Assembly: GCF_009663395.1 (NCBI RefSeq) | Contig: NZ_QKNW01000001.1 | Coordinates: 2,108,001-2,172,000 of the forward strand | DNA length: 64,000 nucleotides | Origin: Halosegnis longus | GTDB lineage: Archaea > Halobacteriota > Halobacteria > Halobacteriales > Haloarculaceae | Direction: 5' to 3' | In this document: positions 17,401 to 24,393 of the stretch, piece after piece | Layout of the letters: each line of letters opens with the position of its first letter | How positions within the stretch are numbered: the stretch's first letter is position 1 | Notes under the pieces: generated by a model | The model's input: the letters and a program-made list of their open reading frames with translations, nothing else | What the model was told of the DNA's origin: nothing | Databases searched by the model: none | Made by a program: the position numbers and the translations under genes

Positions 17401-18559
17401 CCGCTCCGGCGGAACGAGTACCGCAACCGACGGTGCATACTGTGTTACGGTCAAAGACAATCACACGCTGCTTGCTGGACAAAACGGGACGTTCCAGTTC
17501 GTCGGGCAATCGCTGTACGGTGTCCTCGGCTGGGATCGATTCCGCCTGTACGACAAGGAGATGGGTGCAGCCGTCACCGCGACGGGTCGAGAGGTCATCG
17601 AGTACACCGACGAGGTCGTCCAGAATCAGGGATATGAGGTTGCCTACGGCGACACCGACTCAGTTATGCTACAGCTTGGGGAGATCTCGCCGGACGATGT
17701 CGACGGGGATGTGGCTATCACGGACGAAATGCGGGCAAAACACCCCGAAATGGACGAAGCGGAGTTGGAGACCGTTGCGGCGACGATACAGAAGGGATTC
17801 GAGCTCGAAACGGCTATCAACGAATCGTACGATGAGTTCGCCCTCGAACAGCTCAACGCGGAGTTCCACCGGTTCCAAATCGAGTTCGAGAAGCTGTACC
17901 GGCGCTTCTTCCAGGCGGGAAAGAAGAAACGCTACGCCGGCCACATCATCTGGAAGGAGGGGAAAGACGTCGACGACATCGACATCACGGGCTTCGAGTA
18001 CAAGCGGTCGGACATCGCGCCGGTGACGAAGGAGGTCCAGAAGAACGTCCTCGACATGATCGTCACCGAGGGCGACGTGGAGGGGGTCAAGGAGTACGTC
18101 CACGACACCATCGCCGAATTCCAGAAGGGTGAACGGCCACTGGACGACATCGGCATCCCGGGCGGTATCGGGAAGAAGCTCGACGCCTACGACACGGACA
18201 CCGCCCATGTGCGCGGTGCGAAGTACGCGAACCTCCTGCTTGGAACCAACTTCCAGCGCGGCTCGAAGCCGAAGCGGCTGTATCTCCAGAAGGTGCATCC
18301 CGACTTCTGGACACACGCCGAGGAGGAACTCGGACTCGACCCACAGCGGGACCCGCTGTACGGCGAATTCAAGCGCGACCCTGACGTCATCTGCTTCGAG
18401 TACGCCGACGAGGTTCCGAATTCCTTCGAGGTCGACTGGGACAAAATGTTGGAAAAGACGCTTCGCGGGCCGATTGAGCGGATTCTGGAGTCGCTCGACG
18501 TGTCGTGGGAGGAGGTCAGAGATGGCCAAGAGCAAACTGGACTCAGCAGTTTCATGTGA
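14477..18559 (+). CDS. polB: Family-B DNA polymerase with in-frame intein
   Basis: A 1360-aa precursor. The 3'-5' exonuclease domain has its ExoI Asp/Glu at residues 232/234 (TFDIEVDD). Polymerase motif A is DLKSLYP at 506. Motif B (KVIMN|SLYG) is split by a 416-residue intein at 596-1011, and motif C YGDTDS follows near 1056-1061. Without the intein the polymerase is 944 aa, the usual haloarchaeal PolB size. It is the main replicative or repair B-family polymerase. Codon use is shifted toward A/T-ending codons in the intein and in about 330 bp of downstream extein. A G-rich GGCGGAGGGG stretch precedes the ATG by about 16 nt and could act as a ribosome binding site. Confidence 0.96.
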   Translation: MSSTGTTLADFGGGEEVEEARHVTEGDEVGELVDLSEYQFPDADGTVEVSVTQVDYTVEGFGDDEYPVLHIFGRTEADEAEHIRVFDFQPYFYTPVDDLDHEPADGERALREADFEDDRLMEERIVGLETKGQRDPSLDDPKADEVVIYESIRGQDLVKVFGQTPRDVGQLRDRFDHYEADILFPNRLLIDKDITAGVRVPDQRAEDGSVKVHHEQITPTDLSVDPRVHTFDIEVDDRSGFPEDGEEKIICMTSHDSYRGEYVAWLYDAPDATVPAPETIDFDFFDAESDTELRVFDTEEAMHEDYLDYLAETDPDVLTGWNFDDFDAPYYVARLEELGLESDLLSRVDEVWDSGWGGPNIKGRVVFDLLYAYERRQYSELDSYRLDAVAEQELGVGKERYTGDIGDLWEQDPARLLEYNLRDVELCVEIDEKVDLISFWSEVATFVGCKLEDATTPGDAVDLYILHKVHGDFALPSKGTVESEDYEGGAVFDPISGIRENVTVLDLKSLYPMCMVTTNASPETKVDPAEYDGETYRAPNGTHFRKEPDGIIREMVDELLTERENKKAARDEYDPEDAEYKRYDSQQAAVKVIMNCFASDTDVLTPNGIQNIRNLEIGDEVYSLDPETMEMEVKPVVATQEYPDYRGEMVDIETSKIDFSVTPNHRMLVRKDDKNGASWEGFRFVEAGELNESSHYELPHDWTGPDGARLGTVDLTERLDGGYEVWADNDVHGHTLASELDYYPEKIHKADEDTTGYVFSAEAFERHREYLDDHCSNFYVHAERGRKWVPRFYDGDDFLELLAWYITEGSVYTSEEKQFGEQLRGSATTVQIAQNALPDGGIVADTATGDHAKIGRLLDRMGFDYYVDGSGYQFTSQLLGQWFETIAGENSFEKRIPDFVFDLCHEQKRAFLDTLIAGDGDRQQNSWRYTTSSEQLRDDVLRLCAHLGLTANYNYDSGSWRIYCTENANNSVRMHRSGGTSTATDGAYCVTVKDNHTLLAGQNGTFQFVGQSLYGVLGWDRFRLYDKEMGAAVTATGREVIEYTDEVVQNQGYEVAYGDTDSVMLQLGEISPDDVDGDVAITDEMRAKHPEMDEAELETVAATIQKGFELETAINESYDEFALEQLNAEFHRFQIEFEKLYRRFFQAGKKKRYAGHIIWKEGKDVDDIDITGFEYKRSDIAPVTKEVQKNVLDMIVTEGDVEGVKEYVHDTIAEFQKGERPLDDIGIPGGIGKKLDAYDTDTAHVRGAKYANLLLGTNFQRGSKPKRLYLQKVHPDFWTHAEEELGLDPQRDPLYGEFKRDPDVICFEYADEVPNSFEVDWDKMLEKTLRGPIERILESLDVSWEEVRDGQEQTGLSSFM
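16262..17509 (+). mobile_element. PolB intein (LAGLIDADG homing-endonuclease type) in motif B
   Basis: A 416-codon insertion exactly between Asn595 and a Ser (host motif KVIMN|SLYG). It begins CFASDTDVLTPNG (block A, Cys1). It has a block B Thr-x-x-His in SVTPNHRML, and dodecapeptides LLAWYITEGSV (Glu808) and FLDTLIAGDGD (Asp919). It ends in a block F AYCVTVKDNHTLLAG followed by FQFVGQ, then Ser as the +1 nucleophile. The terminal Gly-Gln replaces the usual His-Asn. The endonuclease acidic residues look intact. About a third of its codons end in A/T, against about 5 percent in the upstream extein, consistent with horizontal acquisition. Confidence 0.93.
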
Positions 18560-18661
18560 GGAGTTTTCGAAATCCAAAACAGAGTTGTCGAAGCCGAAAT
18601 ATCGGCGGTCGCACCCGTAAGCATTAACCGCGTCTCTCCCCTCCTTCCTATTGTTCTACCA

Positions 18662-19576
18662 ATGGCAACACTCGAACTCAACAACCTCCACGCAGAGGTG
18701 GCCGAGGAGGGTGGCGAGACCATCCTTCGCGGCGTCGACCTAGAAGTATCCTCGGGCGAGATTCACGCGCTCATGGGGCCGAACGGCTCGGGCAAGTCCA
18801 CGACGGCGAAAATCGTCGCCGGACACCCGGCGTATCGCGTCACCGAGGGGGAAGTGCTGCTCCACCTCAACGAGGCGGAGTTCGAGGACGACGACATCGA
18901 CATCGACGAGGAGGACCTGACCTGGGACCTGCTCGAACTCGAACCGAACGAGCGCGCCGCGCTCGGAATCTTCCTCGCCTTCCAGTATCCCGCCGAAATC
19001 GAGGGCGTGACGATGGTGAACTTCCTGCGAACGGCCCTCAACGCGAAAATCGAAGAGCGCGAGGAGCTGTTCGAGGACGACGACGGCGACGACGAGGAAG
19101 AAGAGGACGCCGGCTACGACACGTCCCCGATGGAAGGTGACGTGGACGAGGGCGAGGTCGGCGTCGCGGAGTTCCAGCAGCTCCTCCAGGAGAAGATGGA
19201 ACTGCTCGACATGGACGAGAAGTTCGCACAGCGATACCTCAACGCCGGCTTCTCCGGCGGCGAGAAGAAGCAAAACGAGGTGCTGCAGGCGGCCATCCTC
19301 GAACCCTCGATTGCGGTGCTCGACGAGATCGACTCCGGGCTCGACATCGACCGCCTGCAGGACGTTGCCAACGGCATCAACGCCTTGCGCGATGAAGTCG
19401 GCACGGGCGTCCTCCAGATCACCCACTACCAGCGTATCCTCGATTACATCGAGCCGGACTACGTCCACATCATGCTCGACGGGAAAGTCGTGAAGGAAGG
19501 CGACGCAGAGCTCGCAAAGGAGCTCGAAGAGAAGGGGTACGACTGGGTCCGCGAGGAAGTGTACGAGACGGCCTAA
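18662..19576 (+). CDS. sufC: Fe-S cluster assembly ATPase SufC
   Basis: A 304-aa ABC ATPase with Walker A GPNGSGKSTT, Q-loop AFQYPAEIEGV, signature FSGGEKKQNE, Walker B IAVLDEIDSGLD and the H-loop His in ITHYQR. It carries an extra acidic insertion of about 35 residues (around EELFEDDDGDDEEEED), typical of halophilic SufC. It energises the SufBCD scaffold for Fe-S cluster assembly in the cytoplasm. First gene of sufCBD, with sufB starting 33 nt later. A GCATTAACC element around 18623-18631 is a weak promoter candidate. Confidence 0.96.
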   Translation: MATLELNNLHAEVAEEGGETILRGVDLEVSSGEIHALMGPNGSGKSTTAKIVAGHPAYRVTEGEVLLHLNEAEFEDDDIDIDEEDLTWDLLELEPNERAALGIFLAFQYPAEIEGVTMVNFLRTALNAKIEEREELFEDDDGDDEEEEDAGYDTSPMEGDVDEGEVGVAEFQQLLQEKMELLDMDEKFAQRYLNAGFSGGEKKQNEVLQAAILEPSIAVLDEIDSGLDIDRLQDVANGINALRDEVGTGVLQITHYQRILDYIEPDYVHIMLDGKVVKEGDAELAKELEEKGYDWVREEVYETA

Positions 19577-19608
19577 CGCACATACGTATCCACCACTAAC
19601 ATTAACCA

Positions 19609-21039
19609 ATGAGTTCAGATCAAGACCACCTCAAAGAGACCGAGACCGAGGCCCGCTTCGAGTTCAAGAAGGAGGAGTCGTCCGCCTTCAAGACGGAGAA
19701 GGGGCTGACCGAGGAGACGATCCGCGTCATCTCGGAAGACAAAGACGAACCCGAGTGGATGCTGGAGCGCCGGCTCCGCGCCCTCAAGCAGTTCCAGCAG
19801 ATGCCGATGCCGACGGATTGGCCCGGCCAGCCGGACCTGTCCGAGGTCGACATCGCCGACATCGTCCCGTACATCCGCCCGGACATCGAGACGCGCGGCG
19901 GCGCGGAAGACTGGGACGACCTCCCGGAAGAGATTCGCGACACCTTCGACAAGCTCGGCATTCCGGAAGCAGAGCGCAACGCCCTCTCCGGCGTCGGTGC
20001 ACAGTACGAGTCCGAGATTGTGTACCAGAACATGCAAGAGCAGTGGGAGGAGAAGGGCGTCGTCTTCTGTGACATGGACAAGGCCGTCCAGGAGCACGAA
20101 GAGCTCGTCAAGGAGTACTTCATGACGAAGAACGTCCCCGCCAGCGACAACAAGTTCGCCGCGCTCCACGGCGCAATCTGGTCGGGGGGCTCGTTCGTCT
20201 ACGTCCCGGAAGACGTGACGGTGCAGATGCCGATTCAGGCGTACTTCCGCATGAACTCTGAGGGGATGGGCCAGTTCGAGCACACGCTCATCATCGCCGA
20301 GGAGAACTCCGAGGTCCACTACATCGAGGGCTGTTCGGCACCCAAATACAGCCACTTCAATCTCCACTCCGGCGGCGTCGAGGTGTTCGTCGGCGAGGGA
20401 GCACACGTCCAGTACTCCACGGTGCAAAACTGGTCGAAGAACACGTACAACCTCAACACCAAGCGCGCCATCGTCGAGAAGGACGGGACGATGGAGTGGG
20501 TCTCCGGCTCCATGGGGTCGAAGGCGACAATGCTGTACCCGTCGTCCGTGCTGAAGGGTCCGGGCGCGACCGACAACCACATCACCATCGCCTTCGCGGG
20601 CGAGGGGCAGAACATCGACACCGGCGCGAAGGTGTACCACAACGCGCCGAACACGAAATCCACCATCGAGTCGAAGTCCATCTCGAAGGACGGCGGCCGG
20701 ACGAACTACCGCGGTCTCGTCCACATCGCCGACGGCGCGGAGAACTCCTCCACGTCCGTCGAGTGTGACGCCCTGATGTTCGACAACGAGTCGACCTCCG
20801 ACACGATGCCGTACATGGAGATTCAGGAGTCGAAGGTCGACGTGGCCCACGAGGCGACCGTCGGCAAAATCGGCGACGAGGACGTGTTCTACCTCCAGTC
20901 GCGCGGTCTCGACGACGACGACGCAAAGCAGATGATCGTCGCCGGCTTCATCGAGCCGATTACGGAGGAACTCCCCATCGAGTACGCCGTCGAACTGAAC
21001 CGACTCATCGAACTCGAGATGGAGGGATCGCTCGGATGA
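19609..21039 (+). CDS. sufB: Fe-S cluster assembly scaffold SufB
   Basis: A 476-aa protein with the SufB core: SGGSFVYVPEDVTVQMPIQ, the NLHSGGVEVFVGEGAHVQYSTVQNW region, GSKATMLYPSSVLKG and the conserved C-terminal SRGLDDDDAKQMIVAGF. It accepts sulfur and builds the cluster with SufC and SufD. It overlaps sufD by 4 nt (ATGA). Complete, of usual length and with typical haloarchaeal codon use. Confidence 0.97.
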   Translation: MSSDQDHLKETETEARFEFKKEESSAFKTEKGLTEETIRVISEDKDEPEWMLERRLRALKQFQQMPMPTDWPGQPDLSEVDIADIVPYIRPDIETRGGAEDWDDLPEEIRDTFDKLGIPEAERNALSGVGAQYESEIVYQNMQEQWEEKGVVFCDMDKAVQEHEELVKEYFMTKNVPASDNKFAALHGAIWSGGSFVYVPEDVTVQMPIQAYFRMNSEGMGQFEHTLIIAEENSEVHYIEGCSAPKYSHFNLHSGGVEVFVGEGAHVQYSTVQNWSKNTYNLNTKRAIVEKDGTMEWVSGSMGSKATMLYPSSVLKGPGATDNHITIAFAGEGQNIDTGAKVYHNAPNTKSTIESKSISKDGGRTNYRGLVHIADGAENSSTSVECDALMFDNESTSDTMPYMEIQESKVDVAHEATVGKIGDEDVFYLQSRGLDDDDAKQMIVAGFIEPITEELPIEYAVELNRLIELEMEGSLG

Positions 21040-22307
21040 GCACGCAGGTACACGCCTCAGTCGACGAGGCGACGGTCCGCCAGCTCTCCGAGGAACTCGG
21101 CGAGCCGGAGTGGCTGCTGGAGACGCGACTCGACGCGCTCGATGCGCTCTCCGAGCTTGATTTCCCGGACGTCATCCAGACGCCGGGGCGGCTGTGGACG
21201 GACCTCTCGGACCTCGATTACGATTCGCTCGTCGACCCGCTCAACGCGGCCGAGGAGAAAGATCAGGTCGGTCCCGACGACGTCGAGGTGCTCTCCTTCG
21301 CGGAGGCCGTCGACGAACACGAGGACCTGCTCAAGGAACACTTCGGCTCCGTCGTCGACCCGCAGACGAACTACCTAACCGCGCTCTCGACGGCGCTGTT
21401 CTCGACGGGGACGGTCGTTCACGTCCCCGAGAAGGTCGACGCGGAGGACGTGAAGGTCCGCACAACGATGAACAGCCGCTCGCTGTTCAACTACACGCTC
21501 GTCGTCGCCGAGGAGTCGTCGTCCGTGACGCTGCTCGAACGACAGGATAGCGCGGAGCTACGCTCCGCGGACCGTTCGAGCGGGCAGAGCCCGCGAGAAG
21601 AGACGGGCGACGACGTGGAGGGCAACCGCTACTACAGCGGGCTCGTCGAGGTATCGGCGGGCGAGAACGCGTACGTCCAGTACGGCTCGCTCCAGAACCT
21701 CGACCAGACGACGTACAACTACCAGCTGAAGGAGGGCGTCGCCGACACCTACGGACAGGTGGACTTCATCGACTGTAACGCCGGCTCCCGACTGTCGAAG
21801 TCGAGCGTCGAGACGCACCTCGAGGGCGACAGCTCCGAGACGAAGATCGTCGGCGCCTTCTACGGCCACGAGGACCAGCACTTCGACATCGACGCGCGGG
21901 TCTGGCACCGCAACGAGAACACGACGGCCGACCTCGTGACGCGTGGCGTCATCGACGACGAGGCGCGCTCCGTCTACGAGGGCGTCCAGGACGTCGGTCG
22001 CGACGCGTGGAACACCTCCTCGTACCAGCGGGAGAACACGCTGATGCTCTCCGACGAGAGCGAGGCCGACGCGTCTCCGAAGCTCATCATCAACAACCAC
22101 GACACCGAGGCCTCCCACTCCGCGACGGTGGGCCAGGTGGACGACGAGGACATGTTCTACATGGCCTCGCGTGCCGTGCCGGAACGGACGGCCAAGAACA
22201 TGCTCGTCGAGGGGTTCTACGTCCCCGTCCTCGAGGAAATCGAGGTCGACGAGCTGCGCGACGACTTCCGGGCGCTCGTCCGCGAGCGTCTCGCGAACCG
22301 AGAGTAA
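21036..22307 (+). CDS. sufD: Fe-S cluster assembly protein SufD
   Basis: A 423-aa SufB paralogue: NYLTALSTALFSTGTVVHVPEKV, the beta-helix core, and the C-terminal SRAVPERTAKNMLVEGFYVPVLEEI. It heterodimerises with SufB and binds SufC. An unusual Ser/Arg-rich stretch (about residues 172-192, around SAELRSADRSSGQSPREE) is encoded by two palindromes at 21551-21594 and looks like an in-frame insertion in a loop; it is otherwise intact. Starts inside the sufB stop. Confidence 0.94.
   Translation: MSTQVHASVDEATVRQLSEELGEPEWLLETRLDALDALSELDFPDVIQTPGRLWTDLSDLDYDSLVDPLNAAEEKDQVGPDDVEVLSFAEAVDEHEDLLKEHFGSVVDPQTNYLTALSTALFSTGTVVHVPEKVDAEDVKVRTTMNSRSLFNYTLVVAEESSSVTLLERQDSAELRSADRSSGQSPREETGDDVEGNRYYSGLVEVSAGENAYVQYGSLQNLDQTTYNYQLKEGVADTYGQVDFIDCNAGSRLSKSSVETHLEGDSSETKIVGAFYGHEDQHFDIDARVWHRNENTTADLVTRGVIDDEARSVYEGVQDVGRDAWNTSSYQRENTLMLSDESEADASPKLIINNHDTEASHSATVGQVDDEDMFYMASRAVPERTAKNMLVEGFYVPVLEEIEVDELRDDFRALVRERLANRE
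21551..21594. repeat. Palindromic insert inside sufD
   Basis: Two hairpins lie in tandem inside the coding region: CGCGGAGC/GCTCCGCG (21551-21558 and 21562-21569, 3-nt loop) and GCGGGC/GCCCGC (21580-21585 and 21589-21594, 3-nt loop). They encode a low-complexity Ser/Arg stretch unlike the rest of SufD and keep the frame. This is probably a small palindromic repeat tolerated in a surface loop. Confidence 0.55.
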
Positions 22308-22413
22308 CGCGTTCCGGTTGCTCGTGGGGACACGATCTCACGGCGGCTCGGACCGCGCGTGATTTCCTGCTTCTCTCTCGATTTTTGCACGCACAGCGAC
22401 CGGCGTCGCCGAA

Positions 22414-22434
22414 CTGTGTGGGCCTGCCACACAG
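22414..22434. promoter_or_regulatory. 21-bp palindrome upstream of the ferritin-like/sirR operon (candidate operator)
   Basis: Perfect 8-bp arms CTGTGTGG and CCACACAG surround a 5-nt centre. The palindrome lies just upstream of the TATA element at 22444-22451 of an operon ending in a DtxR/SirR-type metal regulator. Autoregulation by that protein is a reasonable inference but is not shown by the sequence. Confidence 0.5.
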
Positions 22435-22443
22435 GTGGAAGGG

Positions 22444-22451
22444 CTTATTGT
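22444..22451 (+). promoter_or_regulatory. TATA box for the ferritin-like/sirR operon
   Basis: CTTATTGT is centred about 27 nt before an ATG at 22474 and 76 nt before the GTG of the ferritin-like gene. The transcript therefore probably begins at the micro-ORF. Confidence 0.5.
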
Positions 22452-22473
22452 GACGCCTCTCTCACCTGCCAGT

Positions 22474-22527
22474 ATGTACGAGGTATCGTTGTCGGGGGCA
22501 GACGGGCGACGGAGGGACCGGCGGTGA
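22474..22527 (+). CDS. Leaderless micro-ORF (17 codons) coupled to the ferritin-like gene
   Basis: ATG at 22474 lies at the predicted transcription start. The ORF encodes MYEVSLSGADGRRRDRR and its TGA overlaps the GTG of the next gene (GTGA). It may be a leader peptide allowing coupled translation, or the next protein may simply be initiated internally. The sequence supports the geometry only. Confidence 0.35.
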   Translation: MYEVSLSGADGRRRDRR

Positions 22528-23006
22528 GTCTCTCCTATCCGGTCGCCAACGACCACCAGCTCGCGCGGCTCCTCCAGATTGGGATGGTGTTAGAGGAAGT
22601 CATCGAGGCGCGGGCGGGGAAACACTACGAAACGCTCGGCGAGGACGAGCGCGACGAGGAGGTCGAGACGCTGCTCGAACACGCGGCGACCGAGTCGGCA
22701 CGCCACCGCGGGGAACTCGAAGCGCTCATCGACGCGCTCGACGCCGACCCCGTCGCCTACGAGGAGATCGAACAGCTCGTTGCGGCCCGCTACGAGTCGG
22801 ACACCGACACCGACGGCGTGTTGTACGACCAGCTCGCTAACGAGGAGACCGCCTACAAGTTCTACGACGACCTCATCGAGGCAATCGAGGGGTCGAGCGT
22901 GGAGTTCACGATCGAGCGCGAGACGCTGCTCGACACCCTCCGAGAGATTCGCGCGGACGAGAAAGCCGGCGTCGAAGACGTGACCCAACTGATGGAGACA
23001 CGATGA
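22524..23006 (+). CDS. Ferritin-like helical-bundle protein
   Basis: A 160-aa, highly acidic, all-helical protein starting with GTG (SLSYPVANDHQLARLLQIG). It has repeated acidic/His helices (EEVIEARAGKHYE, ATESARHRGELEAL, NEETAYKFYDDLIEAI) compatible with a ferritin/rubrerythrin-like four-helix fold, although a full di-iron EXXH pattern is not obvious. It overlaps the DtxR-type regulator gene by 4 nt, suggesting a role in metal handling. An in-frame upstream extension is unlikely because its composition is not haloarchaeal. Confidence 0.6.
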   Translation: MSLSYPVANDHQLARLLQIGMVLEEVIEARAGKHYETLGEDERDEEVETLLEHAATESARHRGELEALIDALDADPVAYEEIEQLVAARYESDTDTDGVLYDQLANEETAYKFYDDLIEAIEGSSVEFTIERETLLDTLREIRADEKAGVEDVTQLMETR

Positions 23007-23449
23007 ACACACAGCGACAGTATCTCAAAGCGGTGTATCTGATTCAAGAAGCGACCGACGGCCCGGCCTCGACGGGGGCGATTGCCGACACCGTCGACGT
23101 GTCGCCGGCCAGCGCGAACGAGATGATTGGCAAGCTCCAGGAGCGCGGCCTTGCCGACCACGAGAAGTACAAGGGTGTCTCGCTCACCGACGAGGGCATC
23201 ATGCGAGCGCGGGAAGCTCTCGAAACGTACTGTATCATCGAGCGGTTCCTCGTCGAGGTGCTCGAAGTCGAGGAGGACGCCTTCCGCGGGGAGGCCAAGC
23301 AACTGGAGTCGGTCATCGATGATACGGTCGCCGACCGTCTGGACACGATCATCGACCGCGCCGAGCAGTGTCCCGACTGCTTCGACGCCGACGCCGACAT
23401 GTGCTCGCTGCTCGAATCCGAACTGCCGAGTTCGGAAGCCGCCGACTGA
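23003..23449 (+). CDS. sirR: DtxR/SirR-family metal-dependent transcriptional regulator
   Basis: A 148-aa protein. The winged helix (QRQYLKAVYLIQEATDGPASTGAIADTVDVSPASANEMIGKL) is followed by the dimerisation and metal-binding region (ECs such as LVEVLEVEEDAFRGEAKQLE) and a Cys pair near the C-terminus (AEQCPDCFDADADMC). The family represses iron or manganese uptake genes when metal is bound. The C-terminal SH3 domain of long DtxR proteins is absent, as in other short haloarchaeal members. Co-operonic with the ferritin-like gene (ATGA overlap). Confidence 0.9.
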   Translation: MNTQRQYLKAVYLIQEATDGPASTGAIADTVDVSPASANEMIGKLQERGLADHEKYKGVSLTDEGIMRAREALETYCIIERFLVEVLEVEEDAFRGEAKQLESVIDDTVADRLDTIIDRAEQCPDCFDADADMCSLLESELPSSEAAD

Positions 23450-23492
23450 CATCCTTCGTCCCTGCACACAGCGCAGACTGTCCAGTTGACAT

Positions 23493-24251
23493 ATGCCAAA
23501 TTCCGAGTGCCCGACATGTAATCGCTCGCTCGCAACAGAACAAGGTATGCGTCAACACCACACGAAAGTGCACGGGACCCCACTTCCCAACCGGACGTGC
23601 GAGAGCTGCCGTGACCGATTTTACGACCCGAAGTCACGCCGCACGTACTGTAAGTCGTGCTACACTGGCAGGGGACAACAGAACGGGAACTGGAAGGACG
23701 CAAAAACCGAAGCGACCTGTCGCAACTGTGAGTCAACGTTCGAATACTACCCGTCGGAGAAAACTGGCGTGTTCTGTGGTGACTGTGTAGAAAACACCGA
23801 ATCATTTCTGGGAACACCATCTCACGAGCTACGCCGTGCGCCACGGAAATCGTTCAGTTGTGAACAGTGTGGCGACTCGTTCGAACTGCTGGCGTCCGCT
23901 GTCGACGGGGCGATGAACCGCGGTCGGTTCTGTTCTCACGACTGTCGGTCTACGTGGCTGTCACAGAACCGAACTGGACCAGCACACCATCAGTGGGTGG
24001 CTGAGGAAGGGAGTTACAGCGGAGCGTGGTGGCAGGTTCGGTCCCGTGCGCTTGAACGCGACGAACACACCTGTCAACACTGCGGTGCTGGAGTAGAGGA
24101 ACTCGGGCAAAACCCAGACGTTCACCACATCACACCGGTCCGGACTTTTGAGGACCCAGACGATGCTCACCACCTCGATAACGTCGTCTGTCTCTGTCGA
24201 ACGTGTCACCCGAAAGTGGAAGCCGGTTCGCTTCCCTGCCCCGAGATTTAA
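23493..24251 (+). CDS. HNH endonuclease with an array of zinc-binding motifs
   Basis: A 252-aa protein. An N-terminal C2H2 finger (CPTCNRSLATEQGMRQHHTKVH, spacing C-x2-C-x12-H-x4-H) is followed by three further Cys-pair modules (CESC...CKSC, CRNC...CGDC, CEQC...CSHDC). A C-terminal HNH domain follows, with CQHCGAG, DVHHITPV and LCRTCHPK. Such freestanding HNH proteins are often homing-type mobile genes. It sits alone between sirR and tRNA-Gln and uses more A/T-ending codons than its neighbours, suggesting transfer. The target site is unknown. Confidence 0.8.
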   Translation: MPNSECPTCNRSLATEQGMRQHHTKVHGTPLPNRTCESCRDRFYDPKSRRTYCKSCYTGRGQQNGNWKDAKTEATCRNCESTFEYYPSEKTGVFCGDCVENTESFLGTPSHELRRAPRKSFSCEQCGDSFELLASAVDGAMNRGRFCSHDCRSTWLSQNRTGPAHHQWVAEEGSYSGAWWQVRSRALERDEHTCQHCGAGVEELGQNPDVHHITPVRTFEDPDDAHHLDNVVCLCRTCHPKVEAGSLPCPEI

Positions 24252-24290
24252 CAGAAGACTATAGTACGAGAGGCAGTTACCCCAGAATGT

Positions 24291-24393
24291 AGTCCCGTGG
24301 TGTAGTGGCCAATCATAGCGGCCTTTGGATGTGCTCAGTGTGGACTGACACAGGAGAAAGCCGTTGACGGCAGTTCGAATCTGCCCGGGACTA
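24291..24393 (+). tRNA. tRNA-Gln (anticodon TTG) with an intron of about 30 nt
   Basis: The acceptor stem AGTCCCG (24291-24297) pairs with CGGGACT (24386-24392) and A is the discriminator. The anticodon arm GCGGC/GCCGT holds loop CTTTGGA with anticodon TTG at 24325-24327. The T arm is GGCAG-TTCGAAT-CTGCC. About 30 nt (24329-24358) interrupt the loop between positions 37 and 38, the canonical archaeal intron site cut by the splicing endonuclease. A TATA-like ACTATAGTAC lies about 27 nt upstream. The 3' end abuts the alaX stop codon on the other strand. The 3' CCA is not encoded. Confidence 0.93.
24329..24358 (+). other. tRNA-Gln intron
   Basis: A 30-nt insertion after position 37 of the anticodon loop. 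Removing it restores the loop CTTTGGA on a five-pair stem. The exact boundaries could shift by a base or two because the 3' end has a run of As. It is too short to encode a protein. Confidence 0.75.

Noticed and set aside
24329-24358. The tRNA-Gln intron as a novel finding
   Set aside because: Introns at position 37/38 of this tRNA are known in haloarchaea; it is annotated but not unusual.
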